From Streptomyces kanamyceticus (lineage in GTDB: Bacteria; Actinomycetota; Actinomycetes; Streptomycetales; Streptomycetaceae), in assembly GCF_008704495.1 (NCBI RefSeq), contig NZ_CP023699.1, forward strand, positions 434,001 through 498,000: a stretch of DNA of 64,000 nt. The letters are read 5' to 3'. A program made the position numbers and the translations under genes. Every line of letters begins with the position of its first letter. Position 1 is the first letter of the stretch. The notes beneath the pieces are model-generated. The model was not told where the DNA came from, ran no database searches, and was given only the letters and a program-made list of their open reading frames with translations. Of this stretch, positions 25,894 through 35,086 are shown in pieces.

Positions 25894-27296
25894 CGGACTT
25901 CCTTCGGCGTCGAATGGGTGGTGAAGGGACGGGTGCCGGTCAGCTCGTCATAGACCGACAACGGGCGGGTGCCGACCTTGATGCGGGCGGCGGTAGCCCG
26001 GTTGAGCAGGGCCTTGAGCGGCCCGGCCTCCTCGCCGAGCGGCTCCTCGTGGCGAGGCTGGAGCGGGATGTCAGCGGTGGTGACCCGGCGGTTGTCCCCC
26101 TTGGGGAGACCGTCCCAGTGCCTTTCGTCCACGATTCGGGCGCCGCGGCCAACAGCCCTTGCGTGGACGGCTAGCAGGGTCTCGCCGTTGGCGTCCGGAA
26201 CGGTGGAGTGGAGCATGACCTGGGACTTTGTTGCCCGGATCTCGACGAGTTAGCGGGCGCGGACCTTGCGGGCCGGCACCGAGTAGAGGTTCGCTTCGAA
26301 AGCGACCAGGCAGTCCTTGCCGACGTGTCGCAGGTGCCGTTGCGTGACCACATAGGGTGCCGGTGGAAGAGGTCGCAGAGCCACGTGATCGCGGACTGCC
26401 CGGTTGCCGATGACTTCGCCATGGGTGCGGTGAGTGCGCGACCGGCGGTCGGGAACCCAGGCCATGAACGCGGCGTCCATCTCCTCGAGGGAGGAGAAGG
26501 CCCGCCCCGCCAGCACGTGGTCGCGGACGATGTCGACCTGCCGTTCGACCCGGCCCTTTCCCGTCGGCCGATAGGCGGCTAGCACATCGATGTCTACAGG
26601 ATGCAGGGGAACAGCCGCTCCGAGGGCGACATGCCTGCGGACCACGGTCTTGGTCCGCTCATAGACGATCGCCATCGGAATGCCACCGAAGTCTGCAAAT
26701 GCCTGGCGGTGGCAGTCGAAGAACGTCGCCAAATCCTGGCTGGTGGTGAAGCAGCAGAACGGATCACGCGAGTAGGACAAGGTCATGGAACGAATAGACC
26801 TTCGGGATTCCCATGTGGGCGAGGACCTTTCCCTCATCACCCCAGTCCACCTGGGCCTGGGCCCCTGGGCCCACCTCGAACCGGCGGTTCAGTCCAGCCA
26901 GTTCGTCAGGTGCAATGCCGAGCTCGGCCGCGATACGGGGCCTTGCTTCCTGCAGATAGAGCTTCACTCGCTGGTAGTTGCCGGCGAAGCCGTACTCCGT
27001 CACCAACCGCTCGTGGATTACCGCTCCCTTGATCAGGATCTCGGCTCGCAACATGGCGTCGATCAGCGGCGCGACCTCATCCACCACGCGCCTGCGAGGC
27101 TGCCATTGGGCGCCCGCCGCGGCGGAGCCACCGGAGCCTGTGCCGCCAGGTACTTGCGCAGCGTGCGGCGGTTGAGTCCGGTCTCCTTCGCGATCTCCGA
27201 CAGGCTCATCGCCCCGGACTCGACCAGACCGCGAAAGCGGCGAAGCTCCAACCATCGATACTGATCCAGGACCACCGTCAGCCGCCCCTCTGACAC
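25890..27296 (-). pseudogene. istA: IstA-like transposase, pseudogene
   Basis: Read leftwards: MSEGRLTVVLDQYRWLELRR and an HTH (MSLSEIAKETGLNRRTLRKY), frameshift near 27.07 kb, EVGPGAQAQVDWGDEGKVLA (first catalytic Asp region) then a second frameshift near 26.77 kb, then FGGIPMAIVYERTKTVV and HPVDIDVLAAYRPTGKGRVE (second Asp and Glu region), a stop after YSVPARKVRAR, and continuation ATKSQVMLHSTVPDANGETL to the end. All parts of an IS21-type IstA are present in order, but with two frameshifts and a nonsense codon. Confidence 0.85.
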
Positions 27297-27401
27297 CCCA
27301 AAAACAGACAGCAGCAGATTGCCGACCCACCGGCCTCAGCACATCAACAACTGAGCACATTCATCCGTACCTAGCTGGGCACGTTCACGTGTGCGCCGAC
27401 A

Positions 27402-27613
27402 GTGGTCTGGCCCCCGATAGGGCCGTCGGCCAGGCGACGTTCGTAAGTGCTGTGCACCCTGCGGGACTCGGCCGCACAGTCCGGACAGGGCATGCTGTGA
27501 TCCCGGGTTCTGGCCACGACATGGACCCTCCCGCCTACGAGGGACACCTGCTCCACCCGCACCGGACTGAGGTACGGGAACAGCACACCGACGAGCTCAT
27601 CACACGACACCAC
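27402..27613 (-). pseudogene. ISL3-family transposase, N-terminal part (interrupted gene)
   Basis: MVSCDELVGVLFPYLSPVRV, then VARTRDHSMPCPDCAAESRR (first half of the zinc-binding motif) and VHSTYERRLADGPIGGQ, where the IS21-type element begins. It continues across that element at 24618. Just upstream, GCCTTCCTGACGTAGCGTCA on the leftward strand (about 27625-27645) resembles an ISL3-type end. Confidence 0.85.
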
Positions 27614-27775
27614 GCTCCCAGATGACGCTACGTCAGGAAGGCGAAACCCCGGTGATCATCCTCACGGAAATCTTGCCTGATCCGACTGCTGGCAGCGCAT
27701 GTCGCCCAGTTTGGGCAGCAGTTGGCGATCGACATGCTGGAGAATGTTGGTGAGCTTCGACAGCGGATCGCCGCT

Positions 27776-28105
27776 TCAGAGCCAGACAGTGATGGCGACG
27801 GCGGTCGGGATGAGTGTGCTGGCGAAGGACAGGAGCCAGTAGCGGGGTCTTGTGAGTTGTGTTCGGCGGACGAGGGGTCGGTTGGCGATCCACCAGAGGA
27901 CGGCGCTCGCAGCGATCATGGGGCCGAAGAAGAGGAGTGCCGCAGTTGGGCTGGCGTCTTGTTCGTTGGTCGGAATTCTTGTCGTCAGCCCGATGTCGGC
28001 GAGTGGCCAGTTCGACAGCAGAAACCAGAGCATCAGCATGGGCACGATGGCGGGGATGCCGAGGAGCAGGTTGATGCCGAGTGCTGTGTACCAACGTCTG
28101 ATCAT
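27776..28105 (-). CDS. Small integral membrane protein
   Basis: A 109-residue protein preceded by GGGAGAACC. Three hydrophobic segments are evident: about residues 8-30 (INLLLGIPAIVPMLMLWFLL), 54-73 (ALLFFGPMIAASAVLWWIAN) and 89-109 (YWLLSFASTLIPTAVAITVW). It stands alone between transposon remnants and has no partner gene. I do not recognise a family; similar short Streptomyces membrane proteins are common and uncharacterised. Confidence 0.65.
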   Translation of the reverse strand: MIRRWYTALGINLLLGIPAIVPMLMLWFLLSNWPLADIGLTTRIPTNEQDASPTAALLFFGPMIAASAVLWWIANRPLVRRTQLTRPRYWLLSFASTLIPTAVAITVWL

Positions 28106-28242
28106 GGTTCTCCCGCCCCTGTGATCGCCTGGTGGTGGCGAGAGTACCGGCCCACCTTTTCTCCCGCCTGCTGGTGAAGGCTGGTGAACCTTCAGGTCGC
28201 CATCAGCCCGCGTCTGCCTGAGGGAATGCTGTGATCCGAAAG

Positions 28243-28870
28243 TCATCCGGTGCTCTCGTTGCGGGCCCGGGTCTGCTGGAGGCGGTAGGAGTCGGTGCCG
28301 GTCTCGATGATGTTCCCGCCGAAGGTGAGCCGGTCGACGATGGCCGCGCAAAGTCGAGGATCGGTGAAGGTCTTGGTCCAGCCCCCGAAGCTCTCGTTGG
28401 AGGCGATGGCAAGGCTGTTCTTCTCCTCGCGTTCGGTCAGCACCTGGAACAGCAGCTCGGCGCCGTGCCGGTCGAGTTCCATGTATCCGAGCTCGTCGAT
28501 GCACAAAAGATCGACGCGCCCGTAGCGGGCGATGGTCTTGGTCAGCTGCTTCTCGTCCGCGGCCGCGACCAGCTCGTTGACGAGCTTGGTGGCCAGCACG
28601 TACTTCACGCGGAATCCGGCGATGGCGGCCTCGGTACCGAGGGCGATCAGCAGGTGGGACCTGCCGGTGCCGGAGTCACCGATCAGGCAGAGCGGGAGTC
28701 CCTTCTTGACCCACTCGCACTTGGTCAGGGTGTGGATGGTGGCGGGGTCGACGTTGGGGTTGGAGTCAAAGTCGAAGTCCCGGATTAATTTCTGCCGGGG
28801 GAACGCGGCGGCCTTGACGCGGCGTTCGGACCGGCGTCGGGCCCGGTCGTCGCACTGACCCGTCTTCCAG
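28243..28870 (-). pseudogene. IstB-like ATPase remnant, second IS21-type lineage
   Basis: Leftward frame ERRVKAAAFPRQKLIRDFDF, NPNVDPATIHTLTKCEWV, then LCLIGDSGTGRSHLLIALGT, VDLLCIDELGYMELDRHGAE, NESFGGWTKTFTDPRLCAAI and a normal C-terminus SYRLQQT. This is the other common Streptomyces IstB type. The N-terminal 60-70 residues are missing and the Walker A lysine is replaced by Arg (GTGRS for GTGKS), so it cannot be a working ATPase. It ends where the upstream region of the IS110 gene begins. Confidence 0.8.
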
Positions 28871-29118
28871 ATCCTCCCCCCGTTACCTTCTTCCTGGCTC
28901 CGCAATGGAGCCTCTGGCCTTCGGGTCCGGCATGACTTCCCCCTCCTGTTGTTGATGATCCGGGGGGGTGGTGTCACCGGGTCCGGAGGCGTCGACGGAC
29001 CGCTGATGAGGGGCTTGAGCGCCGGCTTCATCCGAGCTGGGAGAGCTCTCCGTAACGTGGATGTGGCAGCTCGGTGCCCAGGCAAGGCCGGATGAAGGCG
29101 TGATGGAGGGGCCTGCAC
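28871..29118 (+). other. Upstream region of the IS110 recombinase with a large hairpin (possible bridge RNA)
   Basis: No protein is encoded here. CTTCATCCG (29026-29034) can pair with CGGATGAAG (29089-29097), and inside it GAGCTG (29034-29039) with CAGCTC (29067-29072), giving a long imperfect hairpin that ends about 20 bases before the recombinase start. In IS110-group elements a structured bridge RNA that guides recombination is encoded in the noncoding end before the recombinase gene, so this is the place to expect it. That it is a bridge RNA is inference from position and pairing. Confidence 0.4.
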
Positions 29119-30303
29119 GTGATCGACACCGGCGACATCGACGTCTTCCTCGGCCTGGACGTCGGCAAGGGCGAACACCACGCCACCGCCGTCACACCGG
29201 CCGGGAAGAAGGCATTCGACAAGCGGCTGCCCAGCACCGAGCCCAAGCTCCGCGAGCTGTTCGCCAAGCTGCAGGCCAAGCACGGAACGGTGCTGGTCGT
29301 GGTCGATCAGCCGGCCTCGATCGGTGCCCTGCCTCTGGCGGTCGCCCGAGACATGGGCTGCCCGGTCGCCTACCTGCCCGGCCTGACGATGCGGCGGATC
29401 GCCGACCTCTACCCCGGCGAGGCGAAGACGGACGCGAAGGACGCGTTCATCATCGCGGACGCGGCCCGCGCGATGCCTCACACTCTGCGGGCGATCGACG
29501 GCAAGGACGAGACGATCGTCGGGTTCGACGACGACCTGGCCGACGAAGCGACCAGGGTCGCGAACCGGCTCCACGGCCTGCTGACCCAGATCCATCCGTC
29601 GCTGGAGCGGGTGCTGGGGCCGCGGTTGCAGCACCCGGCCGTCCTGACCTTGCTGGAGCGGTTCGGATCCCCGGCCCAGATCCGCAAGGCCGGACGACGA
29701 CGGCTGGTCACGCTGTTACGGCCGAAGGCCCCCAGGATGGCCGAGCGGCTGGTCGAGGACATCTTCACCGCTCTGGACGAGCAGACCGTCACCGTTCCGG
29801 GGACCGACGCGGCAGCGCTCATCGTCCCAAGCCTGGCCGGCTCGCTGACGGCCGTGCTTGACCAGCGCAAACTGCTGGCCACGAGGATCGAGGAACTGCT
29901 GGGGGCTCACCCTCTTTCGAAGGTCCTGACGTCCATGCCGGGCATCGGCGTCAGGACCGGAGCCAGGATCCTGATCGAGGTCGGCGACGGCAGCACCTTC
30001 CCGACCGCCAGCCACCTCGCCGCCTACGCCGGAATCGCCCCAGCAACCCGAAGTTCAGGGTCGTCGATCCGAGGCGTACAGCCCTCCCGGAGAGGAAACA
30101 AGCAGCTCAAACGGGCCTTCTTCCTCTCCGCGTTCGCGGCCCTGGGCGACCCGGCATCGCGGATCTACTACGACAAGAAGATCGCCCAGGGCAAGCACCA
30201 CACCCAGGCCCTGCTCTGCCTCGCCCGGCGGCGGGCCGACGTCCTGTTCGCGATGCTCCGTGACGGAACCCTCTACGAACCCCAACCCGCGCGATCAGCA
30301 TGA
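29119..30303 (+). CDS. IS110 family transposase (DEDD recombinase), apparently intact
   Basis: A 394-residue RuvC-like DEDD plus Tnp20 serine recombinase. N-terminal domain: DVFLGLDVGKGEHHATAV with the first Asp, VVVDQPASIGALPLAVARDM, and AKTDAKDAFIIADAAR with the later acidic residues. C-terminal Tnp20 domain: TSMPGIGVRTGARILIEVGD, AAYAGIAPATRSSGS with the candidate catalytic Ser, and RGNKQLKRAFFLSAFAAL. GTG start with GGAGGGG upstream. Full length with no interruption, unlike every other transposon gene nearby, so this may be the one active element. The element ends could not be placed. Confidence 0.9.
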   Translation: MIDTGDIDVFLGLDVGKGEHHATAVTPAGKKAFDKRLPSTEPKLRELFAKLQAKHGTVLVVVDQPASIGALPLAVARDMGCPVAYLPGLTMRRIADLYPGEAKTDAKDAFIIADAARAMPHTLRAIDGKDETIVGFDDDLADEATRVANRLHGLLTQIHPSLERVLGPRLQHPAVLTLLERFGSPAQIRKAGRRRLVTLLRPKAPRMAERLVEDIFTALDEQTVTVPGTDAAALIVPSLAGSLTAVLDQRKLLATRIEELLGAHPLSKVLTSMPGIGVRTGARILIEVGDGSTFPTASHLAAYAGIAPATRSSGSSIRGVQPSRRGNKQLKRAFFLSAFAALGDPASRIYYDKKIAQGKHHTQALLCLARRRADVLFAMLRDGTLYEPQPARSA

Positions 30304-30325
30304 ACAGACACCATGCCGAGAGACT

Positions 30326-30640
30326 TCACGAACTCGGCTGACCTGCGAACTCTCGGTACTCGTCCACGAGCCGGAAGAAGGCGTCAAGCGGAGGTTCGCC
30401 AGGCAAATCCTCCATGACCGCAGCGTCCCACCCGGTCGCCATCGACCATCCACGGGTCCTGCTTAGCCAGGAGGCAAACCCTCCACTTCCACGGTGGAAC
30501 TCGAACGCCTCATCAACACCGTGGACCTGAAGCGCGAGGTGGTACCCGAACATCATCACCGCCAGTTCCTGCAACGAGCCGCTACGCACCCATGCGTTCG
30601 GCCGCTGCCGAACGGCATCCAGCAGGTCATAGACGTTCCG
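30326..30640 (-). pseudogene. Hypothetical protein fragment
   Basis: A leftward frame WRNVYDLLDAVRQRPNAWVR, SGSLQELAVMMFGYHLALQV, HGVDEAFEFHRGSGGFASWL, SRTRGWSMATGWDAAV, PPLDAFFRLVDEYREF. It reads like a real small actinobacterial protein of about 110 residues (a family I know only as hypothetical), but an in-frame TAG precedes WRNV and no start with a ribosome binding site is present. A late GTG at 30589 would give 87 residues. Probably a gene truncated by the transposon activity around it. Confidence 0.5.
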
Positions 30641-31220
30641 CCACTACTCGACGGCCCGCGCCTTCGGCCCTTCGCCCGACGCCCCCACCACATCCCCTTC
30701 CCCAGCTGACATCACCAGCAAGCTAACCCGCCACCTTGACGAACTACATAGGCCCCCCGCAAACCTGTGCCGTACACGGACGACCACTACAACTTCCGTA
30801 CAGCGCGCGTTGAGTCCCCGACTCCGGCGGTGACGAGGTGACGGATCACCTCGGCCATGCGCGACACACGTCGCCAGCTGTGCCAGTGAAGGGTGGAGCG
30901 CGTCACCCATAGCGGATGACGCCCTGCCTACTCCAGGGCGGTTCTGATCGTCGCCATCACTGGTGCGGCGGCTTCTTCCCCACGTCCGGGATGCGGTCGC
31001 GCAGCACGATCTCCACCGCGATCAGAGAGTGGATGACCGCCACGGTGGAGAACCCTTAGCAGTAGTACGACTGGCGCAGCAGCTCGCGGGCCGTACACCA
31101 GGCAGACCATCCCCGGCTAGCCAAACCGGGGATCCTCCGCACCATTGGGGACTGTGTGAGGTCGTGATCGATATCGGGGCTCCGCTGCCGCCTCGGGGCG
31201 GTTCGCGGTAGAACGTCGGC
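30641..31220. other. Decayed region between IS110 and an IS5-type remnant
   Basis: No intact gene. Around 30.95-31.11 kb the leftward strand reads STVAVIHSLIAVEIVLRDRI then PDVGKKPPHQ before a stop, in a frame broken on both sides, so it is a remnant of an unidentified gene. The rest is in no recognisable frame. Confidence 0.5.
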
Positions 31221-31938
31221 GTGACGCGGCGACAGCTCAGCGATGACTAGTGGAAGCTCATAGAGCCGTACTTACCGGTGGGCGAGTACGGCCCTACTCG
31301 GTGCGGCTGCGGGACCAGTTCGAGGGTGTGATCTGGCGTTTTCGGTCCGGTGCCCAATGGCGTGAGACGCCCGCGGAGTTCGGGCCCTGGCCCACCGTCT
31401 ACGGCCGGTTCCGGCTCTGGCGGGACGCCGGGGTCTTCACCGCGCCGCTGGATGGCCTGATCGCCGAGGCCGCCCGGCAGGGGGAAACGGACCTGCCGCT
31501 GGTCAGCGTGGACTCCACGACCGCCCGCGCCCACCACGACGCCGCCGGAATGCATGTCGAACCCAAGATCGTGGGGGCCCTGGAGAAGGCCGTCAGGGAA
31601 CAGGAGCGGCCCCGGCGAAAGGGGGCACCGGCGAGGGACAGAACGGGCAGAGCGCCGGAGGCGACCCCGCCCGACAAGAGCGGCGACACCTCCGGCGCAG
31701 ACACGAAGCCCGCCTGAAGCAGGCCCTGTTCGGCCGGTCCAGATGCGGACTGACCTGCAAGGTCCACCTCGCCTCCGACCGCAAGCGCCGTCCGCTGTCG
31801 ATCATCCTGACCGCCGGGCAGGCTGCCGACAGCCCACAGTTCGTCCCCGTCCTGAGGAAGGTCCGCATCCGGCTGCGCGTCGGCCGGCCCCGCACCCGGC
31901 CCGACGCGGTGGCAGGCGACAAGCCGTACTCCATATGA
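31221..31938 (+). pseudogene. IS5-family (IS427-like) transposase pseudogene
   Basis: GTG start, then TRRQLSDD, an immediate in-frame TAG, WKLIEPYLPVGEYGP, a frameshift, VRLRDQFEGVIWRFRSGAQW and RETPAEFGPWPTVYGRFRLW, VSVDSTTARAHHDAAGMHVE (first catalytic Asp), a second frameshift near 31.71 kb, GLTCKVHLASDRKRRPLSII, TAGQAADSPQF (second Asp region), and truncation after GDKPYSI. One nonsense codon, two frameshifts and loss of the C-terminal Glu domain. The ABC importer genes begin shortly after. Confidence 0.85.
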
Positions 31939-32068
31939 CGTCGGGGCAGGTGACGCGGCGCCAGGTCGCCAACGGTCAGCCTGTCCTGCGGCACCAGCCG
32001 ACGTCTGCTTCTTGTGCGCGGGGACGAATCGCCGGTGCCCTGGTGGGCGCGACACTCGCAGGGTTCCG

Positions 32069-33097
32069 ATGGGAGTCCGACGGAGGTCGTTTCTGGTGGT
32101 CGCTGTGGTTGCCGGGCCCGCAACGCCGGGTGTGCTGGCGGGAGTACTGGGAAGCCCCTGGCTGTCGTTCGCCGTACGGCGGCTCGGGCGGTTCGTGGTG
32201 TCGCTCTGGGTGGTGGTCACCGCGGCGTTCGTCATGATCCACCTGATGCCCGGGGACCCCGTACGGTCCGCGCTCGGCATGACGGCGCCCGTGGAAACGG
32301 TGAACGCGAGGCGGCAGGCGCTGGGCCTCGACGACGGACTGCTGACGCAGTACTGGCACTACCTGCGGTCCCTGTGCGGCGGCGACTTCGGGACGTCCGT
32401 GCTCAGCAATCTGCCCGTCTCGCAGCAGATCGGCGACCGGCTGCCCGCGACGGCGCAACTCGCCCTGGCGGCGTTCGTCGTGGCCATGGTGGTGGCGGTT
32501 CCGGTGGGCGCGGTGATGGCCGTGCTGACCAGGGGAGGGCGGCGCAGGGGCGGGGAGCTGGCGTTCACCTCGACCAGCGTACTGCTGGCGGCGATCCCCG
32601 AGTTCCTGCTCTCCGTCGGGCTCGTCTATGTCTTTTCGGTGCACCTGGGCTGGTTTCCCGTGGCCGGGCGCGGGGGCCTGATCTCGTACGTACTTCCCGT
32701 GCTGGCACTGGCTGTTGGCCCCGCGGCCGTCCTCGCGCGGATCGTCCGGGTCGAGATGCTGGCCGTCCTCGGCAACGACTTCATCCGTACGGCGCGCGCC
32801 AAGCGGCTGCCCGCCCGGCGGATCTACGCACGGCACGCGCTGCCCAACGCGCTCACCGCGACGCTGACCATGGCCGGTCTGGTGCTGACCGGACTGGTGG
32901 CGGGGACCGTCCTCGTCGAGAACGTCTTCGCGTGGCCCGGGCTCGGGTCGACGATCGTGCAATCGATCCAGCAGAAGGACTACCCCGTCGTGCAGGGGAT
33001 CGTCCTCGTCTACGGGATCGGGGTGCTGACCGTGAATCTGCTGGTCGACGTGTTGCTCGCGGTGCTCGATCCACGCTCGACGATCCGGGAGGCCTGA
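32069..33097 (+). CDS. Dipeptide/oligopeptide ABC transporter permease (DppB-like)
   Basis: Inner-membrane subunit of a dipeptide-type ABC importer, 342 residues from this ATG. FAVRRLGRFVVSLWVVVTAA opens TM1; FVMIHLMPGDPVRSALGM, LTQYWHYLRSLCGGDFGTSV and the cytoplasmic coupling loop IRTARAKRLPARRIYARHAL with PNALTATLT are conserved; the end is VDVLLAVLDPRSTIREA. The N-terminus is unusually long before TM1 (about 35 residues) and close to an IS remnant, so the original start may lie further in (a GTG at about 32129) or have been altered. It is followed within four bases by the fused permease-ATPase gene. Confidence 0.88.
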   Translation: MGVRRRSFLVVAVVAGPATPGVLAGVLGSPWLSFAVRRLGRFVVSLWVVVTAAFVMIHLMPGDPVRSALGMTAPVETVNARRQALGLDDGLLTQYWHYLRSLCGGDFGTSVLSNLPVSQQIGDRLPATAQLALAAFVVAMVVAVPVGAVMAVLTRGGRRRGGELAFTSTSVLLAAIPEFLLSVGLVYVFSVHLGWFPVAGRGGLISYVLPVLALAVGPAAVLARIVRVEMLAVLGNDFIRTARAKRLPARRIYARHALPNALTATLTMAGLVLTGLVAGTVLVENVFAWPGLGSTIVQSIQQKDYPVVQGIVLVYGIGVLTVNLLVDVLLAVLDPRSTIREA

Positions 33098-33100
33098 GCC

Positions 33101-35086
33101 GTGCAGAACGCCAGGAACGGAAGGAACGGAAGGAATAGCAGAAACGGCAGTGCGGAAGTCTTGGCCGTCCTGCGCACGCCGGTGGGAGCCTGCTCCGCCG
33201 CGCTGCTGGCGCTGGTGATCGCGCTGGCCCTGTTCGCACCCGCGCTCTGGGGCGACCAGGCATCGGCCGTGGACGTGGACGCCATCCAACAGGGCCCCAC
33301 CGCAGCGCACTTGCTCGGCACCGACAGTCTGGGGCGGGACGTCCTCGCCCGCGTCCTCGTGGCGACGCGGCTGTCCATCGAGCTCGCCGTGACGGCCACG
33401 CTGATCGGGGTGGCGACCGGAACGGTCCTGGGCTCCGCACCCTCCGTACTCCCCCGCTGGGCGGGCCGCATCGTGACGTCGGCCGTGAACATCGCCGTGG
33501 CCTTCCCCGGGCTGCTGCTCGCCCTGTTCTTCGCCATGATCTTCGGGGTCGGGACCAAGGGAGCGGTGCTCGCCATCGGACTCGCCATGGCGCCCGCGTT
33601 CGCCCGGCTGACCCAGACGCTCTCCGCAGCCGTCGCCGGGCGCGACTTCGTGGCGGCGGCGCGGGTCGCGGGGGTGGGCCGGGTCCGTCTCCTCGTCCGG
33701 CACGTGCTGCCCAACATCGGGGAGCCGCTGGTGGTCAACGCCACCATCAGCGCGGGCATGGCGCTGCTCGCCTTCGCCGGGCTCTCGTTCCTCGGCATCG
33801 GGGTGCAGGCCCCGGCCTACGACTGGGGGCGGCTCCTCGGCGAGGGGCTCAACCAGATCTACGTCAATCCAACGGCGGCCCTCGCGCCGGGTGTTGCCGT
33901 GGTGGTCGCCGGGCTCGCGTTCAACCTGTTCGGGGAGACCGTGGCGGGTGTGGTGGGAGCGCGCGCGTCGAGGCCGTCCCCACTGAAGGGTTCGGCCCCT
34001 GCTGCGGCCGCCGCTCCTGCTGCTTGTGTGGGCGACGACCGGCCCGTGCTGCTCGTCGATGACCTTCACATCGCCTTCCCCGGGCCTGCGGGGCAGCCGG
34101 TGACCCCGGTGCGCGGCGTCAGCTTCACCGTCGGCGCCGGGGAGTCCGTGGGCGTGGTCGGCGAGTCCGGCTCGGGGAAGAGCCTGACCGCGCTCGGCGT
34201 CTCCCGGCTGATCGAGGCGCCGGGTACGGTGACCGCGGCCCGCCTGGAGTTCCTCGGGACACCGCTTCTGCGGGCGCCCGAGCCCGAGGTGCGCGGGCTG
34301 CTCGGTACGTCGCTGGCCCTGGTGTTCCAGGATCCGATGACCTCCTTCAACCCGACGCAGCGCATCGGACGTCAGCTCGCCGAGGTGTCCGAGCAGCACC
34401 AGGGTCTTTCGCGCGGCAGGGCCTTGGACCGGGCCGTGGAGCGGCTGCGCGAGGTGCGGGTGCCCGCCGCGGAGCGCCGGGCCCGGCAGTATCCGCACGA
34501 GTTCTCCGGCGGCATGCGGCAGCGGGCGATGATCGCGATGGGGCTGATGGGCGAGCCACGCCTGGTCATCGCCGACGAGCCGACCACCGCCCTGGACGTC
34601 ACCGTGCAGCGGCAGGTGCTGCGGCTGCTCGCCCAGGTGCGCGAGGGCGGGGACGGGAGCGGGCAGGCGGCGCTGTTGCTGATCAGCCATGACATCACCG
34701 TCGTGGCGCAGAGCTGCCGACGGGTCCTGGTGATGTACGCCGGGCGGATCGTGGAGGACCTGCCCACCGCCGACCTGCACACTGCCGCGCGCCATCCCTA
34801 CACCCGGGCGCTCCTCGCCGCGGTACCGGCGCTCGACACCGACCGGGACGCGCCGCTCGCGGTCATCCCGGGGCGACCGCCGGAGCCGGGACAGGTGACC
34901 GCGGGCTGCGCGTTCGCCTCCCGCTGCTCGTTCGCCGACGAACGGTGCGGGGCCGATGAGCCGGACCCCGTGAACGTCGGCGCCGTCGGCGCCATGCATC
35001 GCGTGGCCTGCTGGCACCCGCAGGACTCCGAGTCCCGTTCCCGTACGAGCGGTGTCGGCATCAAGACCGCCGGAGGCGGCGCATGA
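33101..35086 (+). CDS. DppC-DppD fusion: ABC permease with C-terminal ATPase
   Basis: A 661-residue fusion. Residues about 20-290 are a DppC-type permease (LLGTDSLGRDVLARVLVATR, RDFVAAARVAGVGRVRLLVR, HVLPNIGEP). After an Ala-rich linker, residues about 305-600 are an oligopeptide-type ATPase: Walker A GESGSGKS, Q-loop ALVFQDPMTSFNP, signature FSGGMRQR, Walker B LVIADEPTTALDVT, H-loop LISHDITVV, and the Oligo_HPY C-terminus with CAFASRC. The N-terminus has a short NGRNGRNSRNG repeat. GTG start with GGGAGG upstream; its stop overlaps the next gene (ATGA). Such fusions occur in several actinobacterial importers. Confidence 0.92.
   Translation: MQNARNGRNGRNSRNGSAEVLAVLRTPVGACSAALLALVIALALFAPALWGDQASAVDVDAIQQGPTAAHLLGTDSLGRDVLARVLVATRLSIELAVTATLIGVATGTVLGSAPSVLPRWAGRIVTSAVNIAVAFPGLLLALFFAMIFGVGTKGAVLAIGLAMAPAFARLTQTLSAAVAGRDFVAAARVAGVGRVRLLVRHVLPNIGEPLVVNATISAGMALLAFAGLSFLGIGVQAPAYDWGRLLGEGLNQIYVNPTAALAPGVAVVVAGLAFNLFGETVAGVVGARASRPSPLKGSAPAAAAAPAACVGDDRPVLLVDDLHIAFPGPAGQPVTPVRGVSFTVGAGESVGVVGESGSGKSLTALGVSRLIEAPGTVTAARLEFLGTPLLRAPEPEVRGLLGTSLALVFQDPMTSFNPTQRIGRQLAEVSEQHQGLSRGRALDRAVERLREVRVPAAERRARQYPHEFSGGMRQRAMIAMGLMGEPRLVIADEPTTALDVTVQRQVLRLLAQVREGGDGSGQAALLLISHDITVVAQSCRRVLVMYAGRIVEDLPTADLHTAARHPYTRALLAAVPALDTDRDAPLAVIPGRPPEPGQVTAGCAFASRCSFADERCGADEPDPVNVGAVGAMHRVACWHPQDSESRSRTSGVGIKTAGGGA

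Larger units (their letters stand above)
24619..27401. mobile_element. Decayed IS21-family element inserted in an ISL3 transposase
   Basis: A 2783-base element bounded by TGTCGGCG at the left and its complement CGCCGACA at the right. Both termini carry further GTGCTCA-type repeats (left at about 24637, 24660 and 24692; right near 27345-27385), the multiple terminal sites expected for IS21. It contains leftward istA and istB pseudogenes and a rightward extra gene. Joining the sequences outside these ends rebuilds the ISL3 transposase reading GGQ...PVLIRL, which confirms the borders. I see no clear target duplication (ACCAC against GCCGG), so it may have decayed. Confidence 0.8.

Noticed and set aside
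31976..35017. A 1013-codon leftward open frame opposite the dipeptide importer genes
   Set aside because: Its sequence is a His/Arg/Gly-rich shadow; the rightward strand has a complete permease and a permease-ATPase fusion with Walker and signature motifs.
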